Part shown: one piece after another, positions 22,381 to 32,073 of the stretch
Layout of the letters: each line of letters begins with the position of its first letter
Numbering within the stretch: the first letter of the stretch is position 1
Assembly: GCA_964481035.1 (NCBI GenBank)
Contig: CAYZSE010000001.1
Coordinates: forward strand, 1-64,000
Source: JAAAPF01 sp964481035
GTDB lineage: Bacteria > Pseudomonadota > Alphaproteobacteria > Geminicoccales > Geminicoccaceae
Length of the DNA: 64,000 nt
Reading direction: 5' to 3'
The notes under the pieces: generated by a model
Told to the model about the DNA's origin: nothing
Database searches by the model: none
The model's input: only the letters and a program-made list of their open reading frames with translations
Made by a program: the position numbers and the translations under genes

Positions 22381-22467
22381 TGGTGCCCAGGAGAGGACTC
22401 GAACCTCCACCCTCGTGAGAGGACAGGTACCTGAAACCTGCGCGTCTACCAATTCCGCCACCTGGGC
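22381..22467 (-). tRNA. tRNA-Leu(CAG), CCA encoded
   Basis: Read on the minus strand this folds as a class II tRNA of 87 bases including a genomic CCA. The acceptor stem pairs GCCCAGG with CCTGGGC; the anticodon stem CAGGT/ACCTG encloses the loop TTCAGGT, giving anticodon CAG (Leu). The T loop GTTCGAGTC and a long variable arm (CTCTCACGAGGG region) confirm a leucine tRNA. It lies directly upstream of rnd. Confidence 0.96.
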
Positions 22468-22550
22468 GGCGCGGATGCGCGGGTGTAGGCGCCGGCGCTG
22501 CGCCCGTCAAGGTCGGCCGCCGCGGCCGCGGTCGCCCGGGCGGCCGCGGC

Positions 22551-22579
22551 TTGGATCGCCTCGACGGGACGCCTATAAG
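22551..22579 (+). promoter_or_regulatory. Possible sigma-70 type promoter for the NDUFA9-family gene
   Basis: TTGGAT and TATAAG are separated by exactly 17 bases, and TATAAG ends 40 bases before the ATG at 22620. The -10 element stands out in GC-rich sequence; the -35 matches only in TTG. Prediction only. Confidence 0.4.
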
Positions 22580-22619
22580 TCCGCGCGCGCCCGGGGCCGG
22601 GCGGATACTGGAGGACCCC

Positions 22620-23558
22620 ATGAAGAATGACCTCGTCACGGTTTTCGGAGGCTCGGGCTTTCTCGGCCGCTACATCGTGCGCCGGCTCGCCGCCGAAGGC
22701 GCGCGGGTGCGGGTCGTCTGCCGCCACCCGCACAAGGCCATCCACCTCAAGCCCATGGGCGAGGTCGGCCAGATCACCCTGGAACGCGGCAACGTCACCC
22801 GCATCGACGATCTCGGCCGTTTCGTCGAGGGCGCGAGCTACGTCGTCAATCTGATCGGGATCCTGTTCGAGAAGGGCGCGCAGACCTTCGACACCGTTCA
22901 GGCGGAGACCCCGGCGCGCATCGCCGAGGCGGCGGCCGCGGCTCGGGTCCGGCAACTGGTCCAGCTTTCGGCGATCGGCGCGGACGCCACGAGCGAGGCG
23001 GCCTACGCCCGGACCAAGGCCGCGGGCGAGGCCGCGGTCCGCCGGCATTTTCCCGATGCCGTCGTGCTCCGGCCGAGCGTGGTCTTCGGCCCCGAGGACG
23101 ACTTCTTCAACCGCTTCGGCAAGATGGCGCAGATCAGCCCGTTCCTGCCGCTCATCGACGGCGGCGGGACGAGGTTCCAGCCGGTCTACGTCGACGACGT
23201 CGCCCGCGCCGTCCTCGTGGCGCTGACCGACAAGAGCGCGCGGGGCGAAACCTTCGAGCTCGGCGGCCCCACCGTCTACACCTTCAAGCAGCTCCTCGAG
23301 TACCTGTTGAGCCTGCTGGATCGCCGCCGCGCGCTGATCAACCTGCCGGCCAACGTCGCGCGCTTCCAGGCGCGCTTCACGGAGCTCTTGCCGAGCCCGC
23401 CGCTCACCCGCGACCAGATCGCCCTTCTGGCGAGCGACAACGTCGTTGCCGCCGAGGCGAAGACCCTGAACGACCTGGGCATCCAGGCGACCCCGCTCGA
23501 GGTGATCGTGCCGACCTACGTCGAGAGGTACGCGCGGCGGCACTCGCGCCGCCTGTGA
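22620..23558 (+). CDS. Complex I NDUFA9 subunit family protein (NAD(P)-binding SDR-like)
   Basis: A 312-residue atypical short-chain dehydrogenase related to mitochondrial NDUFA9, which binds NADPH and stabilises complex I. The N terminus has VTVFGGSGFLGRYIVRRLA, then RLAAEGARVRVVCRHPH, and the family segment VVNLIGILFEKGAQTF and VVLRPSVVFGPEDDFFNRF. No complex I genes are nearby, so a role in complex I, quinone metabolism or another redox use is inferred from the family. GGAGG lies 6 bases before the ATG. Confidence 0.9.
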   Translation: MKNDLVTVFGGSGFLGRYIVRRLAAEGARVRVVCRHPHKAIHLKPMGEVGQITLERGNVTRIDDLGRFVEGASYVVNLIGILFEKGAQTFDTVQAETPARIAEAAAAARVRQLVQLSAIGADATSEAAYARTKAAGEAAVRRHFPDAVVLRPSVVFGPEDDFFNRFGKMAQISPFLPLIDGGGTRFQPVYVDDVARAVLVALTDKSARGETFELGGPTVYTFKQLLEYLLSLLDRRRALINLPANVARFQARFTELLPSPPLTRDQIALLASDNVVAAEAKTLNDLGIQATPLEVIVPTYVERYARRHSRRL

Positions 23559-23686
23559 GGCCGCGGCCCAGGGGCGATGAAGCCTTTGACGGGCACGCCG
23601 ACAAGCGGTTACTTCAAGCGCTCCGCGGTGCCCGACGATTGGATTAGGCTGCGCGCGTCGGCCGGGGCCGAAGGACGAGATATTTT

Positions 23687-24430
23687 TTGAGCCTCGGGAT
23701 TTTCGACTCGATGCCTCACGGTCCGGCCGGCGGTGACGCCGAGATTTTGGACGACCTGTTCGCCGATGTCGTCGCCGAATGGCGGTCCGCCGAGGTGCCG
23801 CCGGAGTTGACGCGCCAGCTCCGGGCGTCCGCGCGGGTGCTGCGGCTGGGCGACGGCGACATGCTCTATCGGCGCGACCGGGTGGACCCCTCGTTGTACG
23901 CGCTTCGCCGCGGCACGCTGATCGCCTGGACCGTCAACGACATAGGTGAGCCGCGCCCGATCCACGCGCTTCGCCGCGGCGCCTGGCCGGCCTCGGCGGC
24001 GACCACGCTCGGCGCGCCGCGGCTGGTCGACATGCGGGCGAGCGGCCCGGCGACCGTTGTCGCAGTCGAGGGGGCCGTCGTGCAGCGGCTGGCGGATGCC
24101 GAGCCGCGCCTGTGGCACTGGCTGGCCCAGATGGAGAGCCGCCTGCTCGCCGAGATGGTGACGATCGTCGCCTCGCTGCTCAACGACGGCTCGCTGCAGC
24201 GCATCGCCGGCCGCCTCGTGGCGCTGGTCGACGCCGGCGCCGGCGACGAGGCCGTCGCGCTGAGCCAGAACGAGCTGGCGCTCTTGACCGGCGTCTCGCG
24301 CAACACCGCGCATCGCACCCTGAGCCTGCTCGAGCAACGCGGGCTGATCGCGCGCGGCTACCGTCGCTTGACGATACTCGATCGCGCCGCGCTCGAACGG
24401 CTCGCCGCCGAGGGCGATCCCATGTCTTGA
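23687..24430 (+). CDS. Crp/Fnr-family transcriptional regulator
   Basis: Regulator of about 247 residues with an N-terminal cyclic-nucleotide-binding-like beta barrel (SARVLRLGDGDMLYRRDRVD) and a C-terminal winged helix with VSRNTAHRTLSLLEQRGLI, equivalent to the Crp recognition helix. There are no Cys residues arranged for an Fe-S cluster and the cAMP pocket signature is not clear, so the ligand is unknown. I give TTG 23687, which has AGGA 11 bases upstream; ATG at 23711 (MPHGPAGG) is a real alternative with a weak site. It converges on the broken uppP. Confidence 0.85.
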   Translation: MSLGIFDSMPHGPAGGDAEILDDLFADVVAEWRSAEVPPELTRQLRASARVLRLGDGDMLYRRDRVDPSLYALRRGTLIAWTVNDIGEPRPIHALRRGAWPASAATTLGAPRLVDMRASGPATVVAVEGAVVQRLADAEPRLWHWLAQMESRLLAEMVTIVASLLNDGSLQRIAGRLVALVDAGAGDEAVALSQNELALLTGVSRNTAHRTLSLLEQRGLIARGYRRLTILDRAALERLAAEGDPMS

Positions 24431-24469
24431 GATCATCGCGCAGCGGGCCACCGCCCGCCCTGGCCTTGG

Positions 24470-25281
24470 CGCACGCCATCCGGCGGCGTAGGCGAGAGCG
24501 AGCAGGACGAGGCCGAGGACGACACGATAGCCGACGAACGGCGTGAAGCTCGCGTGCCGCAGCCACCGCATCATCAAGACGACGGCCAGGAGGGCGGAGA
24601 CGAAGGCGGGCACCCCGCCGGCGAGGCCGTCATGGGTCGGCGCGAGCTCGTCGAGGCGCGCCAGTTGCAGGGCCAGCAAGAGGCCCGCGGCGGCCATCGT
24701 CGGGATCGACAGCAACATCGAGAAGCGCCCGGCCTCGGTTCGCTCGTGGCCGAGCAATCGGGCCGCAGTCATGGTGATGCCCGCCCGGCTGGTGCCGGGG
24801 ATCAGCGCCAGGATCTGGGCCGTTCCGATGAACAGCGCACCGCCCATTCCCATGGTCGCGAGCGTCAGCTCGCGCCGGCTCCATTGATCGGCGGCCTAGA
24901 GCACGAGACCGAACAGCAGCATCGTCCAGCCGATGACGTCCAAGCGCCGCGGTTGGTCGAGATGCCCGACGACGAGCGCGCCGCCGACGACGACCGGCAC
25001 CGTCGCGACGGCGACATGCGCCATCAGCCGCCGCGCCGGGTGCGCCAGCAACCCTGCCTCGCGCCATCTAACGCGCCGCGGGTCAGGGCGCGGAGGTCGC
25101 GCCAGAGATAGGCCATGACCGCGCCCAGCGCGCCGATGGGCACGGCGACGTCGCTCATCAGCCCCTGGTCCGGCCAGCCGGTCAGCAGCGGGACGAGGAT
25201 CAGGTGCTCCGAGGAGCTGATCGGCAGGACCTCGGTGATGCCTTGGACGACGGTGAGAACGAAGAGCTGAAGGAAGTCCAT
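24470..25281 (-). pseudogene. uppP: Undecaprenyl-diphosphate phosphatase, frameshifted and with an in-frame stop
   Basis: BacA/UppP recycles undecaprenyl pyrophosphate for cell-wall synthesis. The start is intact (MDFLQLFVLTVVQGITEVL, with PISSSEH). Near 25050-25070 the frame is lost: it ends at a TGA within the GCWRTRRGG tail, while the conserved downstream segment AHVAVATVPVVVGGALVVG is in the next frame. That frame then meets a TAG at 24896-24898, where LVL-stop-AADQWSRRE suggests a former TGG Trp. Reading through gives a normal second half (LALIPGTSRAGITMTAARLL, ASFTPFVGYRVVLGLVLLAL) and no stop at the expected end. Two or three lesions in 0.8 kb mean a pseudogene or local sequence errors. 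The 3' limit is approximate. Confidence 0.85.
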
Positions 25282-25412
25282 CCACCACCTGCTTGGTCAT
25301 GGTGGCGGACCACGGCCGGCATGCGCAGCGGTGGAATCGGGGCCGGAGCGGCCGCTCGGCTAGCGATCTGCGGAAATTGGTCCCGAACCGGGACGACCTC
25401 CCGCAAACGGTC

Positions 25413-25441
25413 TGGACGTTACTCCGGCGCGCCGCTATAAA
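25413..25441 (+). promoter_or_regulatory. Possible sigma-70 type promoter for gltDB
   Basis: TGGACG and TATAAA are 17 bases apart in the 275-base spacer between the divergent uppP remnant and gltD. TATAAA is rare in this GC-rich sequence. The leader to the gltD ATG at 25557 would be about 110 bases. The rest of the spacer shows no gene. Confidence 0.4.
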
Positions 25442-25556
25442 GCGGACCATTCCCGGAGCATGCAGCGGAAAAGAGAGTCTGAGCCGTGCGGTACGAAGCG
25501 GTTCGGGCGCCCCACGCCTGCTCCTTCACCGCCAAGCCGTGCCGGAGGTCGGGCCC

Positions 25557-27014
25557 ATGGCCTCGAAGATGATGCAGTTCGTCTCCACCCCGCAGGCGAT
25601 GCCGGACAAGCGCGACGCCGACGCGCGCGCGCACGATTTCGACGAGATTTACGGCAAGTACGATAACGCCGGCGCCGAGGCGCAGGCCGCGCGTTGCGAG
25701 CAGTGCGGGGTGCCGTTCTGCCAGGTCCACTGCCCGCTGCACAACAACATCCCCGACTGGCTCCGCCTGACCGCCGAGGACCGCCTCGAGGAGGCCTACG
25801 AGCTCAGCTCGGCGACCAACAACTTCCCCGAGATCTGCGGGCGCATCTGCCCGCAGGATCGGCTCTGCGAAGGCAATTGCGTCATCGAGCAGTCCGGCCA
25901 TGGCACGGTGACGATCGGGGCGGTCGAAAAGCACATCACCGACACCGCCTTCGACATGGGCTGGGTCCAGCCGACCAGGCCCGCCCGCGAGCGGACCGAG
26001 AGCGTGGGCGTCATCGGTGCCGGGCCGGCGGGTCTCGCCTGTGCCGACCAACTCCGCAAGAGGGGCTATCAGGTCACCGTCTACGACCGCTACGACCGCG
26101 TCGGCGGGCTGATGATCTACGGCATCCCGGGCTTCAAGCTGGAAAAGCCGATCGTCGAGCGCCGCCACCGGCTGCTCGCCGACAGCGGTGTCACGTTCGT
26201 CTTGAACGTCGAGATCGGCCGCGACCTGGCGTTCGCCGACCTGCGCGCCAAGCACGATGCGGTGTTCATCGCCACCGGCGTCTACAAGGCGCGCGCGATC
26301 GCCTGTCCCGGCGTCGGCCAGGACGGTGTGGTCGCGGCGCTCGATTATCTCACGGCCGCCAACCGTCACGGCCTCGGCGACGACGTGCCGGATTTCACCA
26401 GCGGCCGGCTCGACGCCGCGGGCAAGAGCGTCGTCGTCGTCGGCGGCGGCGACACCGCGATGGACTGCGTGCGCACGGCCGTCCGGCAAGGTGCGAAGTC
26501 GGTGCGCTGCCTCTACCGCCGCGACGAGGCCAACATGCCCGGCTCGGCCCGTGAGGTCGCCAACGCCAAGGAAGAGGGCGTCGAGTTCGTATGGCTATCG
26601 GCCCCTGATGCCTTCTTGGGCGACGGCCGCGTCACCGGCGTGCGGGCGACCCGGATGCGGCTCGGCGCACCCGACGCCACCGGCCGACGGTCGCCCGAGC
26701 CGGTCCCCGGCTCGAGCTTCACCCTGGAGGCCGACCTCGTCCTCGAGGCGCTCGGCTTCGATCCCGAGGACCTGGTGGCGTTGTTCGGCGAGCCGGAGCT
26801 GCCGGTCACGCGCTGGGGCACGGTCAAGATCGACTGGACGACGATGATGACGGCGATGGACGGCGTGTTCGCCGGCGGCGACATCGTCCGCGGCGCCTCG
26901 CTCGTCGTCTGGGGCGTCCGCGACGGCCGGGACGCAGCCGAAGGCATCCACGGCTACATCCAGGCGCGCGCACGCGGCGCGAGCGACGCGCCGGCATTGA
27001 AGATCGCCTCCTGA
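25557..27014 (+). CDS. gltD: Glutamate synthase (NADPH) small subunit
   Basis: Beta subunit of GOGAT: takes electrons from NADPH and passes them to GltB for glutamate formation. At 485 residues it has two N-terminal 4Fe-4S Cys sets (CEQCGVPFCQVHCPL and CGRICPQDRLCEGNC), an FAD-binding GAGPAGLACADQL and an NADPH-binding VVGGGDTAMDC, ending with the FAD signature GGDIVRGASLVVWG. GGAGG lies 9 bases before the ATG at 25557; longer upstream frames have no site. gltB follows after 16 bases. Confidence 0.96.
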   Translation: MASKMMQFVSTPQAMPDKRDADARAHDFDEIYGKYDNAGAEAQAARCEQCGVPFCQVHCPLHNNIPDWLRLTAEDRLEEAYELSSATNNFPEICGRICPQDRLCEGNCVIEQSGHGTVTIGAVEKHITDTAFDMGWVQPTRPARERTESVGVIGAGPAGLACADQLRKRGYQVTVYDRYDRVGGLMIYGIPGFKLEKPIVERRHRLLADSGVTFVLNVEIGRDLAFADLRAKHDAVFIATGVYKARAIACPGVGQDGVVAALDYLTAANRHGLGDDVPDFTSGRLDAAGKSVVVVGGGDTAMDCVRTAVRQGAKSVRCLYRRDEANMPGSAREVANAKEEGVEFVWLSAPDAFLGDGRVTGVRATRMRLGAPDATGRRSPEPVPGSSFTLEADLVLEALGFDPEDLVALFGEPELPVTRWGTVKIDWTTMMTAMDGVFAGGDIVRGASLVVWGVRDGRDAAEGIHGYIQARARGASDAPALKIAS

Positions 27015-27030
27015 TCCGGGACACGCACCG

Positions 27031-30000
27031 ATGACCGACATGCACGAGCGCCTCGAGGCGTATCTTCGCGGTCGCGCGCACCTCGCGACGAACGGCCTCT
27101 ACGACCCCCGCGACGAGCGTGACGCCTGCGGCGTCGGCTTCGTCGCCGCCATCGACGGGCAGCCGCGCCGCGACGTGGTTCTGGCCGGCATCGACGCGCT
27201 CAAGGCCGTCTGGCACCGCGGCGCGGTCGATGCCGACGGCAAGACGGGCGACGGGGCGGGCATCCATGTCGCCATCCCGCAGGATTTTTTCCGGGCGCAG
27301 ATCAAGGGGCAGCGCCAGCTCGACGGGCCGATCGGCGTCGGCATGGTCTTCTTGCCGCGCACCGACTTCGTCGCCCAGGAGACCTGCCGGACCATCGTCG
27401 AGACCGAGATCCTCACCTTCGGCTATCAGATCCTCGGCTGGCGCCAGGTTCCGGTCGACATCTCGGTCATCGGCGCCAAGGCGATCTCGACCCGGCCCGA
27501 GATCGAGCAGATCATGATCGGCAGCGCGAGTGGCACCGATCTCGAGACGTTCGAGCGCGATCTGTACGTCATCCGCCGGCGCATCGAGAAGCGGGTCCTC
27601 GTCGAGAACATCAAGGCCTTCTACATCTGCTCGCTGAGCTGCCGCTCGGTGATCTACAAGGGCTTGTTCCTGGCTGAGCAGCTCTCGGTGTTCTTCCCTG
27701 ACCTGCAAGACGAGCGGTTCGTCTCGAACTTCGCGATCTTCCACCAGCGCTACTCGACCAACACCTGGCCGTCGTGGCCCTTGGCGCAGCCCTTCCGCCT
27801 CTTGGCGCACAACGGCGAGATCAACACCGTCCGCGGCAACACCAACTGGATGACGAGCCACGAGACGCGCATGGAGAGCGACCTCTTCGGCGCGCACAAC
27901 GAGGACGTGAAGCCGATCATCCAGAAGGGCAGCTCCGACAGCGCGGCGCTCGACGCCGTCTTCGAGGCGCTGGTGCGGGGCGGCCGCGGCCTGCCGCTCG
28001 TCAAGACGCTGCTGATGCCGCCGGCCTGGTCGCACAAGATCGTCATGCCGGACGCGCACCGCGACCTCTTCGCCTACTGCAATTGCGTGATGGAGCCCTG
28101 GGACGGCCCGGCCGCCGTGGTCGCCACCGACGGCCGCTGGGTCATCGCCGGCATGGACAGGAACGGCCTGCGGCCCTTGCGCTACGCACGCACCGCCGAC
28201 GGCCTGATCGTCGCCGGCTCGGAGACCGGCATGGTGCCGTTGGGCGAGGCCAACATCGTCGAGAAGGGCCGCGTCGGGCCCGGCGAATGCATCGGCGTCG
28301 ACATGGGCGAGGCCTCCTTCTATCGCGACACGGCGCTCAAGGACCATCTCGCCGCACAGAGGCCCTACTCGAAGTGGATCGAGAACGTCACCCACCTCGA
28401 GCCCCTCAGCGCCGCCCGGGGGACGGTCGACGTCGCCATGGACAAGGCCGAGCTGCGCCGTCGCCAGAAGCTGTACGACTGGACGGTCGAAGACCTGGAG
28501 CTGATCCTCGCCCCCATGGTCCTCGACGCCAAGGAAGCGGTCGGCTCGATGGGCGACGACACCCCGTTGGCCGTGCTCTCCTCCAAATATCGCGGTCTTC
28601 ACCACTTCTTCCGTCAGCAATTCAGTCAGGTCACCAATCCGCCGATCGATCCTCTGCGCGAGTGGCGGGTGATGAGCCTTAAGACACGCTTTGGCAATCT
28701 TGGCAACGTCTATGACGATGCACCGGACCAGACGGCGATATTGCAGCTCGAGACACCGCTGCTGAATTCGACCGACTATGCCACGCTGGTCGAGTTCTTC
28801 GGCGACCGGATCGTCGAGATCGATTGCACGTTCCCGGTCGACGGCGATGCGACGGTGCTGCGGGACGAGCTCGAGCGCGTCCGCCGCGAGGCCGAGGACG
28901 CGGTCCGCGGCGGCTGTGAGAACCTCGTGCTCACGGACCGGCGGGTCGCGCCCGAGCGCGCGCCGATGCCGATGATCCTCGCCACCGGTGCCGTTCACAG
29001 CCACCTCGTCCGCCAGAAGCTCAGGAGCTTCAGCTCGATAACGGTGCGCACGGGCGAATGCCTCGACGTCCACTACGTCGCGGTGCTCATCGGCGTCGGC
29101 GCCACGGCGGTGAACCCCTACCTCGTCGAGGCGTCGATCGCCGATCGCCACGCCAAGAACCTGTTTCCCGGGCTCACGCTGGCGCAGTGCCTCGACCGCT
29201 ACAAGGAGGCGGTCGGCCAGGGCTTGCTGAAGATCATGTCGAAGATGGGCATCTCGATCCTCAGCTCCTATCGCGGCGGCTACAACTTCGAGGCGGTCGG
29301 CCTGTCGCGCTCGCTCTGCGCCGAGTACTTCCCCGGCGTGACGACGCGGATCTCGGGGATCGGGCTCAAGGGCCTGACCAACGAGATCCTGCGGCTGCAC
29401 GAGGTCGCATACGAGGAGGGCACGGTCCTCGCCATCGGCGGCTTCTACCGCTATCGGCGCGGCGGCGAGGCGCACGCGCTCGAGGCGCGGGCGATCCACC
29501 AGCTCCAGCGGGCGGTGGCGTCGAACTCCTACGCCGCCTACCGCCAGTTCGCGGAGATGATCTACACCGCCCCACCGGTGACGATCCGCGATCTCGTGGA
29601 CTTCAAGGCAGGCGGCGACGCGGTGCCGGTCGATCAGGTCGAGAGCATCACCGAGATCAGGAAGCGGTTCGTCACGCCGGGCATGTCCTTGGGCGCCTTG
29701 AGCCCCGAGGCGCACGAGACCCTCTCGATCGCCATGAACCGCATCGGCGCCAAGGCCGACAGCGGCGAAGGCGGCGAAGGCAAGGAGCGCTTCCAGCCGC
29801 GCGAGAACGGCGACAACGCGAACTCGGTCATCAAGCAGGTCGCCTCGGGGCGGTTCGGCGTGACGGCCGAATATCTCAACGCCTGCCGGGAGATCGAGAT
29901 CAAGGTCGCGCAGGGCGCCAAGCCCGGCGAGGGCGGCCAGCTGCCGGGCTTCAAGGTCACCGTGGAGATCGCGCGGCTCCGGCACGCGACGCCCGGCGTG

Positions 30001-31569
30001 ACCCTGATCTCGCCGCCGCCACACCACGACATCTACTCGATCGAGGATCTGGCCCAGCTCATCTACGACCTCAAGCAGATCAACCCCGACGCCAGGGTCT
30101 GCGTCAAGCTCGTCTCCGAAAGCGGCATCGGCACGGTCGCCGCGGGCGTCGCCAAGGCCAAGGCCGACGTGATCCTCGTCTCCGGCCATTCCGGCGGCAC
30201 CGGCGCCTCGCCCCAGACCTCGATCAAGTACGCCGGCACGCCCTGGGAGATGGGCCTCTCGGAGGTCAACCAGCTCCTCACCCTCAACGAGCTGCGCCAC
30301 CGGGTGACGCTCAGGACCGACGGCGGCCTCAAGACCGGTCGCGACGTCGTCATCGCCGCCCTCTTGGGCGCCGAGGAGTTCGGCGTCGGCACGGCGAGCC
30401 TCGTCGCCATGGGCTGCATCATGGTCCGCCAGTGCCACTCCAACACCTGCCCCGTCGGCGTCTGCACCCAGCGCCCGGACCTGCGCGAGCACTTCACCGG
30501 GACGCCCGAGAAGGTCGTCAACCTCTTTACCTTCATCGCCGAGGAGGTGCGCGAGATCCTGGCCTCGTTGGGCCTGAGGTCGGTCGACGAGGCGATCGGG
30601 CGGACCGATCTCTTGAAGCAGGTGAGCCGCGGTTCGGCCGATCTCGACGACCTCGACCTCAACCCGATCCTCGCCCAGGTCGACAGCATCCATCCGCGCC
30701 ACTGCACGATCGCGGGGCGCAACGAGGTGCCCGACACGCTCGACGCGCAGATGGTCAAGGACGCGGCGCCGATGCTGGAGGACGGCGAGAAGATGCAGCT
30801 CGCCTACAACGTCAGGAACGTCGACCGCGCCGTCGGCACGCGGATGTCGGCGCACATCACGCGCAAGTACGGCATGACCAGGCTCAAGCCCGGCCATCTG
30901 ACGGTGCGCCTGCGGGGTTCGGCCGGGCAGTCCTTGGGCGCCTGGGCGGTCCAGGGTCTCAACATCGAGCTCTTCGGCGACGCCAACGACTATGTCGGCA
31001 AGGGCCTCTCCGGCGGCACCATCGCCATCCGCCCGCTCGTCTCGTCGCCGATCGTACCGCACGAGAACGTCATCATCGGCAACACCTGCCTCTACGGCGC
31101 CACGGCCGGCAAGCTGTTCGCCGCCGGCCAGGCCGGTGAGCGCTTCGCGGTGCGGAACTCCGGCGCGGTCACGGTGGTCGAGGGCTGCGGCGACAACGGC
31201 TGCGAGTACATGACCGGCGGCACCGCCGTCATCCTCGGGTCGACCGGCGACAATTTCGCCGCCGGCATGTCGGGCGGCATGGCCTTCGTCTACGACCCGG
31301 AGAACCGGCTGTGGGATCCGGTGCGCAACCGGGCGATCCGCCTCAACGAGGACTTCGTCATCTGCCAGCGCATCGAGGTCGACCACTACGCCCAGATCCT
31401 CGAAGATCTGGTCACCGAGCACGTCGGGACGACGCAGTCGGCACTCGGGGCACGCATCGTCGCCGACTTCGAGACCGAGAAGCGGTTCTTCTGGCAGATC
31501 GTCCCGCGCGAGATGCTCGACAAGCTGGAGGTGCCGGTCACGTCGGGCGCCATCGCGCAGACGGCGTAG
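27031..31569 (+). CDS. gltB: Glutamate synthase (NADPH) large subunit
   Basis: Alpha subunit of GOGAT: hydrolyses glutamine, channels ammonia and makes glutamate from 2-oxoglutarate. The 1512-residue product has a 32-residue propeptide before the nucleophile Cys33 (CGVGFVAAIDG), the class II amidotransferase domain, a central domain, the FMN domain with GEGGEGKERFQPRENGD, the 3Fe-4S Cys set CIMVRQCHSNTCPVG, and the C-terminal beta-helix. Bases about 28560-28790 use noticeably more A/T-ending codons than the rest of the gene. Downstream of gltD by 16 bases, in the less common small-then-large order. Confidence 0.97.
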   Translation: MTDMHERLEAYLRGRAHLATNGLYDPRDERDACGVGFVAAIDGQPRRDVVLAGIDALKAVWHRGAVDADGKTGDGAGIHVAIPQDFFRAQIKGQRQLDGPIGVGMVFLPRTDFVAQETCRTIVETEILTFGYQILGWRQVPVDISVIGAKAISTRPEIEQIMIGSASGTDLETFERDLYVIRRRIEKRVLVENIKAFYICSLSCRSVIYKGLFLAEQLSVFFPDLQDERFVSNFAIFHQRYSTNTWPSWPLAQPFRLLAHNGEINTVRGNTNWMTSHETRMESDLFGAHNEDVKPIIQKGSSDSAALDAVFEALVRGGRGLPLVKTLLMPPAWSHKIVMPDAHRDLFAYCNCVMEPWDGPAAVVATDGRWVIAGMDRNGLRPLRYARTADGLIVAGSETGMVPLGEANIVEKGRVGPGECIGVDMGEASFYRDTALKDHLAAQRPYSKWIENVTHLEPLSAARGTVDVAMDKAELRRRQKLYDWTVEDLELILAPMVLDAKEAVGSMGDDTPLAVLSSKYRGLHHFFRQQFSQVTNPPIDPLREWRVMSLKTRFGNLGNVYDDAPDQTAILQLETPLLNSTDYATLVEFFGDRIVEIDCTFPVDGDATVLRDELERVRREAEDAVRGGCENLVLTDRRVAPERAPMPMILATGAVHSHLVRQKLRSFSSITVRTGECLDVHYVAVLIGVGATAVNPYLVEASIADRHAKNLFPGLTLAQCLDRYKEAVGQGLLKIMSKMGISILSSYRGGYNFEAVGLSRSLCAEYFPGVTTRISGIGLKGLTNEILRLHEVAYEEGTVLAIGGFYRYRRGGEAHALEARAIHQLQRAVASNSYAAYRQFAEMIYTAPPVTIRDLVDFKAGGDAVPVDQVESITEIRKRFVTPGMSLGALSPEAHETLSIAMNRIGAKADSGEGGEGKERFQPRENGDNANSVIKQVASGRFGVTAEYLNACREIEIKVAQGAKPGEGGQLPGFKVTVEIARLRHATPGVTLISPPPHHDIYSIEDLAQLIYDLKQINPDARVCVKLVSESGIGTVAAGVAKAKADVILVSGHSGGTGASPQTSIKYAGTPWEMGLSEVNQLLTLNELRHRVTLRTDGGLKTGRDVVIAALLGAEEFGVGTASLVAMGCIMVRQCHSNTCPVGVCTQRPDLREHFTGTPEKVVNLFTFIAEEVREILASLGLRSVDEAIGRTDLLKQVSRGSADLDDLDLNPILAQVDSIHPRHCTIAGRNEVPDTLDAQMVKDAAPMLEDGEKMQLAYNVRNVDRAVGTRMSAHITRKYGMTRLKPGHLTVRLRGSAGQSLGAWAVQGLNIELFGDANDYVGKGLSGGTIAIRPLVSSPIVPHENVIIGNTCLYGATAGKLFAAGQAGERFAVRNSGAVTVVEGCGDNGCEYMTGGTAVILGSTGDNFAAGMSGGMAFVYDPENRLWDPVRNRAIRLNEDFVICQRIEVDHYAQILEDLVTEHVGTTQSALGARIVADFETEKRFFWQIVPREMLDKLEVPVTSGAIAQTA

Positions 31570-31650
31570 CGCCGGCCATGGCGAGGCCGGCGACGTCTCG
31601 ATCCAGCACGGCCAGCGGCGGGCAGCGCCGGCGGCCGAGATGACGGTCTG

Positions 31651-32073
31651 ATGTCCCACCCGGACCTGTTCGCGAGCTACCGAAACGCGCTCGGTGCCGA
31701 CCCTGTCGGCTTCGAGACGACAGTGGGTTATCGGATCGCGGTAGAGCAAAGGAAGGTGCGCGTGCTGCTGGACGTCGACGAGCGGCACCTGAACGTCTAT
31801 GGCGCGGCCCACGGCGGGGTGACGCTGACGCTGCTCGACACCGTGGGCGGGGTGCAGACCTACTTCGAGGCGCGGCCCGAACGCATGGCGACGATCAACC
31901 TCGCCACCCAGTTCATCGACCTCGTGCCCTTGGGCCGCATCGTCGCCACCGCAACGGTCGACCGCCTCGGCAAATCCGTCGCCCACAGCAGCATGGCGCT
32001 GCACCTCGGCACACCGGAAGGCCCGCTGCTGGCGACCGCCGTCGCCAGCTACCGCCTGTTCCACGCCCGTTGA
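31651..32073 (+). CDS. PaaI-family hotdog thioesterase
   Basis: Single-domain hotdog acyl-CoA thioesterase of 140 residues. The active-site helix reads NVYGAAHGGVTLTLLDTVGG, with the Gly-Gly and Asp expected for the PaaI/YbgC-like group, and the central strand is RMATINLATQFI. The acyl-CoA substrate is unknown. It lies 81 bases after gltB. A diverged partial copy of its last two thirds sits at 32579. Confidence 0.88.
   Translation: MSHPDLFASYRNALGADPVGFETTVGYRIAVEQRKVRVLLDVDERHLNVYGAAHGGVTLTLLDTVGGVQTYFEARPERMATINLATQFIDLVPLGRIVATATVDRLGKSVAHSSMALHLGTPEGPLLATAVASYRLFHAR

Noticed and set aside
23640..23690. Rho-independent terminator: tcggccggggccga followed by a T run
   Set aside because: The stem has a two-base loop and the T run lies about 14 bases later; the T run is also at the start of the Crp/Fnr gene.
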